Positions 9,110 through 18,425 of a stretch of DNA of 64,000 bases are shown in pieces. Every line of letters starts with the position of its first letter. Position 1 is the stretch's first letter. Below the pieces are notes generated by a model that was not told the DNA's origin, ran no database searches, and saw nothing but the letters and a program-made list of their open reading frames with translations. Source of the DNA: Staphylococcus equorum (GTDB taxonomy: Bacteria; Bacillota; Bacilli; Staphylococcales; Staphylococcaceae); NCBI RefSeq assembly GCF_029024965.1, contig NZ_CP118982.1, positions 310,001 to 374,000 of the forward strand, in the 5' to 3' direction. Made by a program: the position numbers and the translations under genes.

Positions 9110-10051
9110 TTAGTGTATGACTTTTTTAGCTAAATAAGTGATGTATTTGAAGAAAGCGTCATGTTCAACGTGATCTACTAGTGAAATAGGTCTACCATTC
9201 ACATCGTCAATATACGTTTGTCCTTGGCTAGCTCCTTCAGTATGTACAGACACATTCACACTGTGTTGTTGAACAAGTTCAGGCATGCCAACGTAAGCTG
9301 TTGTTAATACGTCCCATAAGAAGTAAGTGGAATTCGTTTGGAAGTGTGTTAATGGTGGGACAGCAGCATAGCTTACACCTAAGAAGTCTACACCAGGATA
9401 ATGACGTTCGTTTGCCCATGCTTGTCTAACATCCCATGTCATAGGTACTTGATTCGTGCTTTCTAAAGCTACCATTTCTATTTTGATATTCGTATCAAAT
9501 ACAATTTGCACAGCTTCGGGATCCCAAAAAGCATTCCATTCAGCTGTTCCATCATGTTCAGGTTCTTCAACGTTACCTTTATCTAAAAATGTACCCCCCA
9601 TCCATACAAGGCAATCGATATTCTGAACAATAGTAGGCTCTACTGTGATAGCTTTGGCTAAATCTGTTAAGGGACCTGTAAAAAGTAAAGTGACTTTTTG
9701 GGACGGAGCTTGTAATTTAACTATAATATCTTGGTAGGCAGGTTGCTTTAATAATAAAGAGTGTTGGTTTGATGGTTCATTTAAAATAGGTAACGCATCC
9801 ATAAAAAATGCGTGCATACGCCAATCTTTTGGAAAAGGATGTTTACCGCGCTCTTTTGAAGCGGCAACATGTATTGGTTGGTCAGAGAAGCGGTTAATTA
9901 TTTTTTGAGATGCACTTACTGCTGGTTCGATATAACTATCTGCACCAATTGCGCTTACACCAATAAGCTCTATATCATCCATTTGTATTAATAGAAATAA
10001 TGAAATGAGATCATCTACACCACCATCATGGTTAAAGTAAATTTGTTTCAT
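9110..10051 (-). CDS. Nucleoside hydrolase (IunH family)
   Basis: Inosine-uridine preferring nucleoside hydrolase family, 313 residues. It cleaves the N-glycosidic bond of nucleosides (purine or pyrimidine ribonucleosides) to the base and ribose. The calcium-binding aspartate cluster is at residues 9-14 (DGGVDD). FTGPLTDLA and the WNAFWDPEAVQIV segment are also typical of the family. GGAGG lies about 12 bases before the ATG. It is a single gene facing the capA-like gene. The ring specificity (I/U, purine or pyrimidine) is not clear from sequence. Confidence 0.87.
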   Translation of the reverse strand: MKQIYFNHDGGVDDLISLFLLIQMDDIELIGVSAIGADSYIEPAVSASQKIINRFSDQPIHVAASKERGKHPFPKDWRMHAFFMDALPILNEPSNQHSLLLKQPAYQDIIVKLQAPSQKVTLLFTGPLTDLAKAITVEPTIVQNIDCLVWMGGTFLDKGNVEEPEHDGTAEWNAFWDPEAVQIVFDTNIKIEMVALESTNQVPMTWDVRQAWANERHYPGVDFLGVSYAAVPPLTHFQTNSTYFLWDVLTTAYVGMPELVQQHSVNVSVHTEGASQGQTYIDDVNGRPISLVDHVEHDAFFKYITYLAKKVIH

Positions 10052-10357
10052 AATTTGAATGCCTCCATATGTTCATTTTATGAGGCTATTATACCAAAGA
10101 AAACAATATGTAGCGTTCTGAAAAATTAATTTAAGAATGATTTTTGGGGTGTAAAAAGTATTTATATAACATAATGTGATTTAAAATAAACTGTTTTTGT
10201 TTAATTGAATTAATTTTAAAATCCATAAAGTCCAATGTTATGGGAATTATAATGAATATAGAGATTAAAGTAGGTCACTGTATCGCTTTGATATATAAGT
10301 AATTATGCATTTTAAATGTAAAATACAAGGAACATTAAATCTAAATTGTTTAAAAAT
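10052..10357. other. Intergenic region between divergent genes
   Basis: AT-rich gap. It contains the leader of the nucleoside hydrolase (a TATAAT on the minus strand near 10090, with a weak -35). No further structure is evident. Confidence 0.35.
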
Positions 10358-10385
10358 TTGTACACAGGTTATGTTATGTTATATT
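10358..10385 (+). promoter_or_regulatory. Promoter of the ProP-like transporter gene
   Basis: TTGTAC and TATATT are separated by 16 bases, leaving a leader of about 25 bases before the GTG at 10416. Upstream in-frame ATGs such as 10305 lie before this promoter, so they cannot be the start. Confidence 0.5.
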
Positions 10386-10415
10386 GATAGACAAAAATTA
10401 AGGGGTGTTTTTTTT

Positions 10416-11813
10416 GTGAAGTTTAAAAAAGAAAAAGTTAATAGGGTAGATTCCGATCAAGCTAAAAAAAGTGTAGTTGCCACAGGTATTGGTAACGCAA
10501 TTGAGTGGTTTGACTTCGGGTTATATGCGCAATTAGCGGTAGTTATAAGTGCCAATTTCTTTGGTAATTTACCGCAAGAGATGCAAATTGTATCTACATT
10601 TGCTGTATTTGCTTTTGCATTTATAGTACGACCGATTGGTGGTATCTTCTTCAGTCATATAGGGGACAAATATGGACGGAAAGTTGTATTATCATCAACA
10701 ATATTACTTATGGCAGCTTCAACATTGATGCTTGGGTTACTACCAACGCAAGATCAAATCGGTATATGGGCGCCAATTCTATTACTTGTAGTACGTATGA
10801 TTCAGTCATTTTCAACTGGTGGAGAGTACGCTGGTGCGATGACCTACATAGCAGAATCATCGCCAGATAAAGCACGTGGTAAGTTAGGTAGTGGATTAGA
10901 AATTGGTACACTCGCAGGTAGTATTATGGCGGCGGCCCTAGCTGGTTTGATGTATGCATTGTTAAGCGATCAACAAATGGCAGACTGGGGTTGGAGAATT
11001 CCATTTATCCTTGCTGCGCCATTAGGTATCGTAGGTATCTTCTTGCGTACAGGATTAGACGAAAGTCCTGCTTATGAATCGACATTAGAAGAACAAGAAG
11101 AATTAGAATATTCTTATTTAGATATATTTAAATATTATTGGAAAGATATCATCGTTTGTTTCGCAGGTGTCGCATTCTTAAATGTGGCTAATTACATGGT
11201 GTTATCCTTTATGCCATCGTACTTAAACTCAACCATTAACTTAGGGGGCACTATGAGTTCTATACTGAGTACGGTCACGATGTTAGTGATGATACCAGCT
11301 GTATTTTTCTTTGGTTGGTATAGTGATAAAGTTGGTAATAAGAATACAATTTTATTTGGTTTAATTGGCTTTAGTTTATTCTCTGTGCTTGCCTTCTGGC
11401 TCATGAGTATTCCAATGATACCAGTTGTTATCTTAGGATTATTTATCATCGCACTATTCATGTCAACATTTGAAGGCGTAATGCCATCGGTGTTACCAAG
11501 TATGTTCCATACAAAAGTGAGATTACGTACCTTGTCACTTGTTTATAATATTGGTGCTGCAATATTTGGTGGTTTAACACCGTTTATTTTATCAATGTTA
11601 GTACAAACGACAGGTCAAGAAATTTCACCTTCATATTATTTGATGTTTATTAACGTCATCGGACTTATCATTTTCTTAACAATGTTTAAATCAACATCAA
11701 ACAAATCATTGAGAGGAAATTATCCAAACGTTGAAAATCAAGAAGAATATGAAGACGTAATTCAAAATCCTAAAGATGCACTTTGGTGGGAAGATGAAGT
11801 TAAAAAAGATTAA
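10416..11813 (+). CDS. proP: MFS transporter of the metabolite:H+ symporter family (ProP-like)
   Basis: Twelve-helix major facilitator of 465 residues. The MHS-family signature GNAIEWFDFGLYAQLA lies in helix 1, and the loop 2-3 motif GDKYGRK follows RPIGGIFFSHI. Members carry proline, betaine or organic acids with protons, and staphylococcal homologues are named ProP. The frame is open from 10305, but TAAGGGGTG with 9-base spacing and the promoter just upstream point to the GTG at 10416. The betaine gene betA lies 9 kb away, so an osmolyte role is plausible but inferred. A hairpin terminator follows. Confidence 0.85.
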   Translation: MKFKKEKVNRVDSDQAKKSVVATGIGNAIEWFDFGLYAQLAVVISANFFGNLPQEMQIVSTFAVFAFAFIVRPIGGIFFSHIGDKYGRKVVLSSTILLMAASTLMLGLLPTQDQIGIWAPILLLVVRMIQSFSTGGEYAGAMTYIAESSPDKARGKLGSGLEIGTLAGSIMAAALAGLMYALLSDQQMADWGWRIPFILAAPLGIVGIFLRTGLDESPAYESTLEEQEELEYSYLDIFKYYWKDIIVCFAGVAFLNVANYMVLSFMPSYLNSTINLGGTMSSILSTVTMLVMIPAVFFFGWYSDKVGNKNTILFGLIGFSLFSVLAFWLMSIPMIPVVILGLFIIALFMSTFEGVMPSVLPSMFHTKVRLRTLSLVYNIGAAIFGGLTPFILSMLVQTTGQEISPSYYLMFINVIGLIIFLTMFKSTSNKSLRGNYPNVENQEEYEDVIQNPKDALWWEDEVKKD

Positions 11814-11844
11814 TAAGGTGAATTATAAGAATTAAATAATTTCG

Positions 11845-11884
11845 AAAAGACGCAGTGCTTATTTATGAGCATTGCGTCTTTTTA
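11845..11884 (+). terminator. Terminator after the proP-like gene
   Basis: AAAAGACGCAGTGCT pairs with AGCATTGCGTCTTTT, and the T run continues. Confidence 0.85.
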
Positions 11885-12100
11885 TATGATGAATCTTTAA
11901 AAGTGAGTTGTAATAATTTGTGCAATCGTCAATTAAGCACAATACATTGCACTTAATTAAATAATATCATCGGTATAAAAAGTATAAATATATAATTTAA
12001 AAAGATGCAAAAACTTATAAAAATTATCAAATTAATTAATTAATATTATAAGTTTTGTGATATTATAAAAGAAATAAAAGTTTATGGGAGGTTGGACGAT

Positions 12101-13648
12101 ATGTCAAAGACAGTGAAGATTGTCATAGCAGTCGTTATTGGGTTGTTACTCGTTGTTGGGATAGGCGGTGCAGCTGCTTATTATTTCATGAAAAATTCAC
12201 CGAAGAACACATATTTATTAAGTGAGCAAGAAACCGCTAAGCAAATGCAAGAATACGCTAAAGACCGTTTTGAAAATGAATTTAAATTTCAAGACAAAAT
12301 GAAAGATGAGTCATATTTAATTAGTTTAGATGCAAGTGCAGATGTACCAGAGAAATTACTTAAATCATCTGATATACCAAAATCTGCAGTAGATGCTTCT
12401 AAAATAGGATTTAAAATGGGACATGATCCTGAGAACGAAAAGTCAGTATTAGCATTAAACCCTACTGTAGCCGATAATGAAATTGGGGAATTTCAATGGG
12501 CAGCAGATGAGGATAATCAATACTACTCAGCACCAATTTTAGATGATGTTTACAAAGCTAAAAATGATGAACTCGTAGATGTTTATGAAAAATTAACGGG
12601 TGAAACAGTAAGTAGTTCATCAAGCAGTTCATCAAGCGATTTTTCAAGTAGCTCATCAAGTATGAACAGCAATAATTCAGCAATCACGAATGATACATTG
12701 AATTTAAATTCTCTATTATCTGGGACACAAATTTCACAAGAAAAAGTTGAAGAAATTAGTGAACGCTATAGTGAATTAATTATCGATAAACTTGATGATG
12801 ATAATTTTGAAAAAGAAGACGATAAGATCGATGTTGATGGCGAAGAGAAAGATACGAATAAAGTAACAATGGATATTAGCAAAGCTGAAACGAAATCAAT
12901 TTTGACAGCAGTTCTAGAAAAAGCTAAAGAAGATAAAGATATTAAAGGCATTGCAGAAGATCAATTTAATGCTGAAGAATATGATGATTCAATTGATGAG
13001 GCTTTAGAAGAAGTGAAAGATGCTGATAAAGATGAATTCCCAAGTATTAAATCTGTAATATGGGAAGATGACAATCAAATTCTTAAACGTGATTTAACAT
13101 TGAAAGATAACAGCGGTGCTGAAATTAAATTAGAGGGTACAAGTCTAATCGATGATGACAAGTTAGTTATGGATTATAACGTATCTGCTGATGAGGCTAA
13201 GATTTCGCTTAAAGGTGAGTCAACAAAAGAAGATGATAAGTATGACGATAAATATACTTTAGGTTTTGATGATGGTATTAAAGAATCAGATATCAAAGTT
13301 ACAAATAAAGAAACAGTGGACGGTAACAAACGTACTGATAAAGGTGATATCGAAATCAGTGCAAACTACGATGAAACTACAATTGAATATGAAAATAAAT
13401 TAGAGACTGATGTGAAGAATAATTCACAAAAACAAGATCTTGACATTACTACTGAAGTTCAATATGAACCTGTTACAGTTAACATAAAAGGCGAAACTAA
13501 ACTTAAAGAAGACATTAAGTTTGATAAAGCTGGTGCGAAAGATTTAAATACAATGTCTAACAGTGATTTCAGTAAATTACAAAAAGAAATTTCTGATAAT
13601 GCTGAAGACATCTTGAAAGATGTTGTGAAAGATCTTGAAGATAAATAA
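12101..13648 (+). CDS. Membrane-anchored acidic protein, probably DUF6583 family
   Basis: Unrecognised function. The protein has 515 residues. One N-terminal transmembrane helix (about 6-28) precedes a long, highly acidic, lysine-rich extracytoplasmic part. Near residue 170 is a serine-rich low-complexity linker (SSSSSSSSDFSSSSSS). The sequence KNSPKNTYLLSEQE after the helix recalls staphylococcal proteins annotated as DUF6583. A TTG start at 12092 is possible on paper, but it directly abuts the GGGAGG site, so the ATG at 12101 with 9-base spacing is preferred. An ABC exporter starts 46 bases downstream in the same direction with no terminator between, so this may be its substrate-interacting or accessory partner. 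Confidence 0.75.
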   Translation: MSKTVKIVIAVVIGLLLVVGIGGAAAYYFMKNSPKNTYLLSEQETAKQMQEYAKDRFENEFKFQDKMKDESYLISLDASADVPEKLLKSSDIPKSAVDASKIGFKMGHDPENEKSVLALNPTVADNEIGEFQWAADEDNQYYSAPILDDVYKAKNDELVDVYEKLTGETVSSSSSSSSSDFSSSSSSMNSNNSAITNDTLNLNSLLSGTQISQEKVEEISERYSELIIDKLDDDNFEKEDDKIDVDGEEKDTNKVTMDISKAETKSILTAVLEKAKEDKDIKGIAEDQFNAEEYDDSIDEALEEVKDADKDEFPSIKSVIWEDDNQILKRDLTLKDNSGAEIKLEGTSLIDDDKLVMDYNVSADEAKISLKGESTKEDDKYDDKYTLGFDDGIKESDIKVTNKETVDGNKRTDKGDIEISANYDETTIEYENKLETDVKNNSQKQDLDITTEVQYEPVTVNIKGETKLKEDIKFDKAGAKDLNTMSNSDFSKLQKEISDNAEDILKDVVKDLEDK

Positions 13649-13694
13649 GCATTATAAAAATTTAAACTAAAATATTAATGAAAGGAGTGGTTAA

Positions 13695-14861
13695 ATGAGA
13701 ACATTACAATTGTTTCGCATTTACCACTCCTTTTTATTGAAAAAATGGCATTTGTTTTTATATTTGGTGTTAATTATCATTGGTTTGTTTTCAGTCTTAC
13801 TTGTCATACAACAATTTAACCAAGATGATTCCAAATTTAGAATTGGTGTTGTGGATCGCGATCAATCGACAGAAACTGCATTAATACTTAAATCGATGGG
13901 CAATGGCACAAACTTAGGCAAAGACATTAGTATCAAACGCTATAATAAACAAGAAGCACACCAATTGTTAAAAGCTCGGAAGTTAGAAGGATACTATGTG
14001 TTTGAAAAAGGGATGACTAAGTCATTTTATAAAAATGGTAACTTGCCTATTTCGGTTTATACATATGATAAACAATCGACTAAAAGTTTAGTCATTAATC
14101 AATTAACAGATTCAGTGTACAATCGTCTCATGTTGTCTATGGGTGGGGGACTTGCTTATACATCACTTGCAGAGGACGCTGGAAAAGAAGACACGATGCT
14201 TTTATTAACAGACTTATTGTTTACAGGGTTAAACCGTACAGGCGGTTTTGATTATCAACCTGTACAAATCTATGATACTGCGAGTTATTATGTGATAACT
14301 GGCTATTTAGCGTCTATTTTTATCTTCGCTTTATCGTTATTTTCAATTTTAAAAATGAATCAAGTAACAGCATTAAAATCTAGGTTAAGCATGTATCATT
14401 TTTCATTTGAGAAACTAACACTTATTCGAAGTTTATTTACATTATTTTATACGAGTATTTGGGCTGTAGTTGGCTTATTTTGGATGCTCAATGTATTGCC
14501 GAATGATTTTGAAAGCTACAATTGGTCTACTCTAGTAATTCAACTTATATATTATATCTTGATGCTGATAATCTGGCTGACGATTATTGATTTAATATCA
14601 TTTAAATGGATGAATTATATTTTGAAAAGTATATTAAGTCTTGTGATTTTGCTGCTATCAGGCTTAATCATACCTACCATATATTTTAAGCATTTATTCA
14701 ATGGTATTTTTACGACTCAACCATTTAGTTTTGTAACAAATCAAATGTTGGAAATCATATTAAATAATTACATTTTAGAAACGCCGCTTATGTTTTATAT
14801 TAGCTTGCTATTATCATTTGTTGTACTAATATTTGTCATTGTCAGGAGGTATCGTAGATGA
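13695..14861 (+). CDS. ABC-2-type transporter permease
   Basis: Permease of 388 residues with an N-terminal helix (about 17-36), a large extracytoplasmic domain (about 40-200) and five or six C-terminal helices, the layout of ABC-2/YhgE-type exporters. AAAGGAG lies 8 bases before the ATG. Its stop overlaps the start of the next permease (ATGA at 14858-14861), so the two are translationally coupled and should form a heterodimer. The substrate is unknown. The preceding anchored acidic protein is likely co-transcribed. Confidence 0.8.
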   Translation: MRTLQLFRIYHSFLLKKWHLFLYLVLIIIGLFSVLLVIQQFNQDDSKFRIGVVDRDQSTETALILKSMGNGTNLGKDISIKRYNKQEAHQLLKARKLEGYYVFEKGMTKSFYKNGNLPISVYTYDKQSTKSLVINQLTDSVYNRLMLSMGGGLAYTSLAEDAGKEDTMLLLTDLLFTGLNRTGGFDYQPVQIYDTASYYVITGYLASIFIFALSLFSILKMNQVTALKSRLSMYHFSFEKLTLIRSLFTLFYTSIWAVVGLFWMLNVLPNDFESYNWSTLVIQLIYYILMLIIWLTIIDLISFKWMNYILKSILSLVILLLSGLIIPTIYFKHLFNGIFTTQPFSFVTNQMLEIILNNYILETPLMFYISLLLSFVVLIFVIVRRYRR

Positions 14862-15781
14862 TTCAACCTTACCTTTTTATCGTAGTCGTAAAACAGTGGA
14901 AACAATACGTGTTACTGACGATATTATTATTATTTACACTATTGGCAGTGTGGGGTGTGTACAAGACACTCAATCAATCATTTCAAATACCAGTTGCAGT
15001 CCAAGATCAAGAACGCTCGTCGTCATCTAAAAAATTGATTGAAGGTATAGATAATAATGAATTTGTGAAAATTGAGCATGTTCCGCTTGATGAAGCATAT
15101 ATTGAGGAACGCGTTACTAGAAAAGAAGCGGTAGTGAGTTTACAAATACCAGAAAATTATAGTGACAAGTTGCATAGTAATAATTTAAAAAATGCACTAA
15201 CCCTATATGGCAGAGATGACTTTATAGGTGATATTACGTTAGAAATGATTAGTCGTTCGTTGTATGAACAGCAAATACCTAATATAGTGAAGTCGCATTT
15301 AGAAGATAACGGTCGAGATTATTCGTTAAATACAGTTAATAAAAAATTAAATCAAGAAACACCAGAATCAAAGATAGCGCATTATGTTATTAATCATAGT
15401 TCTAATACTTCAATATCATTAAGTATTGTCTTTGCGATTTTATTATGTGTTAGCAGTGTTCAAATTGTGTTACATCAAAGATTGAAACAAAATGGAGCAC
15501 TGGCAAGGTTATTTATGTTCCGCTATAGTCGACTTAAATTGTTTGGAACATATGCTATTGCACATACCATTATATTAATGATTTTTTTAAGTCTGACAAC
15601 AATCGTATTTCAACAAAATTTATCATTGATATTTTATGTGAAATCGCTATTGGTTATTTTAATTTATGAATTGGGCGTAGCTTGGCTATTATTTAAAGTA
15701 AATACATTAAGTCATAGACTATTTATGACCCTTATATATGCACTAGTGATGAGTTTAATTTATATCTTCATACAATTATAG
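14858..15781 (+). CDS. ABC-2-type transporter permease, second subunit
   Basis: Permease of 307 residues with the same plan as its upstream partner: one N-terminal helix, an extracytoplasmic domain of about 150 residues, and a C-terminal helix bundle starting near residue 180. CAGGAGG lies inside the 3' end of the upstream permease gene, and the two genes overlap by four bases. The ATPase gene follows after 10 bases. A complete ABC unit (two permeases, one ATPase) is therefore encoded here. Direction (export) is inferred from the ABC-2 family. Confidence 0.8.
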   Translation: MIQPYLFIVVVKQWKQYVLLTILLLFTLLAVWGVYKTLNQSFQIPVAVQDQERSSSSKKLIEGIDNNEFVKIEHVPLDEAYIEERVTRKEAVVSLQIPENYSDKLHSNNLKNALTLYGRDDFIGDITLEMISRSLYEQQIPNIVKSHLEDNGRDYSLNTVNKKLNQETPESKIAHYVINHSSNTSISLSIVFAILLCVSSVQIVLHQRLKQNGALARLFMFRYSRLKLFGTYAIAHTIILMIFLSLTTIVFQQNLSLIFYVKSLLVILIYELGVAWLLFKVNTLSHRLFMTLIYALVMSLIYIFIQL

Positions 15782-15791
15782 GAGTGATGAG

Positions 15792-16454
15792 ATGATAAAA
15801 TTACAAAATATTAAAAAACAATACCGTCGTAAAAGCATCTTTGAATCGCTAGATATGACATTTGAAGATAAACAGTTAACTATTTTACTTGGTGAAAATG
15901 GGGCTGGAAAATCCACACTGCTAAGAATGATTTCAGGATTAGAGGATGCGGATCGAGGCAATATTACTTACTTTGGTGACCAAGTTGCAAAAAAGCAACT
16001 TCAAGATATGATTGGATATGTGCCTCAAGATATTGCATTATTTGAACACATGTCAGTAAATGAAAATATCAATTGCTTTAAGGCATTATGTAAAAATCCT
16101 ATAACAGAGGACACAATAGACCAGTATGCATCCCAACTTCATTTAGCAGATAGAACAGTTGCTGTGTCGAAACTATCAGGTGGCACGAAAAGAAAAGTGA
16201 ATGTATTAATAGGGCTTTTAAGTAATCCGCAAATATTAATATTAGATGAACCAACTGTAGGTATAGATTTGAAATCAAGATATGATATTCATAGCTTGCT
16301 CAATAAAATGAAAGCACAATGTCTGATTATATTAACGACACATCATTTAGACGAAGTAGAAGCGTTAGCAGATCGTATTAAAGTAATCGGCACAGACCCA
16401 TTCTATAGAGATGTCCTGAAAGATAAGCAATGGCACTTTGATACGTATAATTAA
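15792..16454 (+). CDS. ABC transporter ATP-binding protein
   Basis: Nucleotide-binding subunit of 220 residues. Walker A GENGAGKST is near residue 35, the Q-loop follows in GYVPQDIALFE, the signature is LSGGT near 132, Walker B is ILILDEPTVGID near 152, and the H-loop histidines are in TTHHLDE. It ends soon after the H-loop, which is short but normal for drug or peptide exporters. GGAGTGATG precedes the start. It is the last gene of the four-gene unit and is followed by a hairpin terminator. Confidence 0.9.
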   Translation: MIKLQNIKKQYRRKSIFESLDMTFEDKQLTILLGENGAGKSTLLRMISGLEDADRGNITYFGDQVAKKQLQDMIGYVPQDIALFEHMSVNENINCFKALCKNPITEDTIDQYASQLHLADRTVAVSKLSGGTKRKVNVLIGLLSNPQILILDEPTVGIDLKSRYDIHSLLNKMKAQCLIILTTHHLDEVEALADRIKVIGTDPFYRDVLKDKQWHFDTYN

Positions 16455-16462
16455 CAAAATTA

Positions 16463-16516
16463 AAAAGCCTATCCGTTATTGTTATAAAAAGCCTATACAG
16501 TGACGGGTATGCTTTT
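16463..16516 (+). terminator. Terminator after the ABC operon
   Basis: AAAAGCCTATCCGT pairs, with two mismatches, with ACGGGTATGCTTTT. A second copy of AAAAAGCCTAT lies inside the loop. Confidence 0.6.
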
Positions 16517-16569
16517 ATTTTTATATTAATTAGTTGGATATCTTTTGAGAAATTAAAGTAAAAGCAATT

Positions 16570-16597
16570 TTTAAAATAACAACGTTGTTATTTTAAA
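16570..16597. promoter_or_regulatory. 28-bp perfect palindrome, probable repressor operator
   Basis: The sequence is exactly self-complementary over 28 bases, with centre AACAACGTTGTT. It covers the -35 hexamer of the gntP promoter, as expected for a repressor operator. A CG centre is typical of LacI- or GntR-type sites. No such regulator is encoded next to it. Confidence 0.7.
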
Positions 16598-16613
16598 TTA
16601 AATCTATTATAAT
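16585..16613 (+). promoter_or_regulatory. Promoter of the gntP-like gene
   Basis: TTGTTA and TATAAT are separated by 17 bases. The -35 hexamer lies inside the 28-bp palindrome. Confidence 0.65.
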
Positions 16614-16660
16614 TAGAAGTTGTGAATTCGCTTTCATAAGTTATTAAGGGATGGGAGGAC

Positions 16661-18004
16661 ATGAAATTGTCATTTTTAAGCGAACATCTACCACTCATTT
16701 CACTCGTAATAGGGGTTGCCTTACTATTATTCTTAAATATTAAGCTCAAAATCAATAGTATTCTAGCGCTCATTTTTTCAGCAATAGTGGTTGGTTTTAT
16801 AAACGGGATGAAACCTGTTGCAATATTAGAAACAATTAAAGAAGGATTAGGATCAACGTTAGGAAGTCTAGCGCTTATTATTGGATTTGGTGCAGTACTT
16901 GGTAAATTAATGGTGGATTCAGGTGCAGCACAACGTATTGCATCGACACTTATAAATAAATTTGGTGCTAAACATGTGCAGTGGGCATTAATTATTGTAG
17001 GTGCTGTATTTGGTATTTCTGTGTTTTATGAAGTGGCATTTATGATTTTAGCACCATTAGTAATTAGTATTGCAGTGGAAGCAAAAACACCATTTATGAA
17101 GTTAGCGATTACTATGGTTGCTGCCACGACACTATCGCATAGTATATTTCCACCTCAAGCAGGACCAACTGCCCTTGTAGATGCTTACAACGCAGATATG
17201 GGTATGGTTTATATATTAGGAATTATTGTCTTTATACCTAGTGTGTTCATGGCAGGTATTGTACTACCTAAGTTTATGAAAAATATGGATTATCCAGTAC
17301 CTCCGTTATTAAAAAAGAACAAGGTTTTTTCAGAAAGTGAAATGCCAAGTTTTGGAATGAGTTTATTTATACCACTTATTCCTGCAATTTTAATTTCGAT
17401 TTCAACAATTCTAAGTTTATTTATTACTGAGGATACATTATTACATGAAACTGTAACATTTTTAGGAAGTGCAGAAATCAGTCTTATTATTGCTATTTTA
17501 ACTGCTATTGTCATCTTCGGTCTTAGAAAAGGTAAAAATATGGATGATATGATGAAGACATTTGAAAGCGGCTTGAAAGGTGTTGCAACGATTATATTCA
17601 TCGTCGGTGCAGGTGGTGCATTTAAAGAAGTAATACTAGAAGCTAATGTTGGGAACTATATAGCAGATATTATGAAAGATACTAATATTTCACCACTTAT
17701 CATGGCTTGGCTCATTACAGCGTTAATTCGTATTGCTACTGGACAAGGTGTAGTTTCAGCGATTACTGCAGCAGGCATTGTAGGGCCACTGATACCTACG
17801 TTTAATGTAAGTCCTGTGCTTATGGTCCTCGCTACTGCAGTAGGTAGTAATACCATTACACACGTAAATGATGCTTCATTCTGGCTATTTAAAGAATACT
17901 TTAATATTTCCATAAAGGATACCTTTAAAACATGGGGTGTCTTATTATTGACAACATCAATTACTGGATTAATTGTTGTCCTAATACTAGATTTATTTAT
18001 GTAA
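16661..18004 (+). CDS. GntP-family gluconate/organic acid permease
   Basis: Membrane transporter of 447 residues with about 12-14 hydrophobic segments. The GntP-family region around GLGSTLGSLALIIGFGAVLG and the conserved SHSIFPPQAGP and NTITHVNDASFW stretches are present. Family members import gluconate or related sugar acids, or D-serine, by proton symport. No gluconate kinase, gntR or D-serine deaminase lies beside it, so the substrate is open. GGGAGG lies before the ATG. The promoter overlaps a 28-bp palindrome, so a dedicated repressor encoded elsewhere is likely. Confidence 0.85.
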   Translation: MKLSFLSEHLPLISLVIGVALLLFLNIKLKINSILALIFSAIVVGFINGMKPVAILETIKEGLGSTLGSLALIIGFGAVLGKLMVDSGAAQRIASTLINKFGAKHVQWALIIVGAVFGISVFYEVAFMILAPLVISIAVEAKTPFMKLAITMVAATTLSHSIFPPQAGPTALVDAYNADMGMVYILGIIVFIPSVFMAGIVLPKFMKNMDYPVPPLLKKNKVFSESEMPSFGMSLFIPLIPAILISISTILSLFITEDTLLHETVTFLGSAEISLIIAILTAIVIFGLRKGKNMDDMMKTFESGLKGVATIIFIVGAGGAFKEVILEANVGNYIADIMKDTNISPLIMAWLITALIRIATGQGVVSAITAAGIVGPLIPTFNVSPVLMVLATAVGSNTITHVNDASFWLFKEYFNISIKDTFKTWGVLLLTTSITGLIVVLILDLFM

Positions 18005-18046
18005 TGACCTTACTAAAAGCATAATTATATATTTGAGTAACATCAT

Positions 18047-18101
18047 AAAAAGCAGTATCTAAATGGATTAAACACAATTCCTTGTAGATACTACTTCATT
18101 T
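18047..18101 (+). terminator. Terminator after the gntP-like gene
   Basis: AGCAGTATCTA pairs with TAGATACTACT around a 23-base loop, followed by a weak T-rich tail. Confidence 0.55.
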
Positions 18102-18391
18102 GTGTATAAATACATTAAAAAAGTAAAATAAGGGTAAATTTGTGATTTGAAAGGCTGTAAAATGGCTACAAGTGTTGGTATCAAAAGGTTTGGAGGCAAT
18201 TGCGTGTAAATTTGATATTTACTGTGAATATACTTTTAATGAATAAATGAGTAACATGGTAAAATGACACGCTATGGACTTTATCTATAGGACTGAAGGC
18301 GAATGAATTGTGCCACATCTTTATACATTAAGTATGGTTAATATGTATAAAGATACATTTATATACAGTTATTGTCGATTTAAAAGTTGGT
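18102..18391. other. Non-coding stretch with an inverted repeat and a possible micro-ORF
   Basis: No normal gene is present. A 12-bp perfect inverted repeat (ATCTTTATACAT / ATGTATAAAGAT, 18317-18354) could be an operator or hairpin. At 18162-18209 a GAAAGG site precedes a 15-codon frame (MATSVGIKRFGGNCV). It is too short to call. Confidence 0.3.
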
Positions 18392-18419
18392 TTGACTTGA
18401 GTTTTTATATGCGTATAAT
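18392..18419 (+). promoter_or_regulatory. Strong promoter of an unassigned transcript
   Basis: TTGACT and TATAAT are separated by 16 bases, one of the best matches to the vegetative consensus in the window. No convincing gene follows within 600 bases. Confidence 0.7.
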
Positions 18420-18425
18420 AATTCC

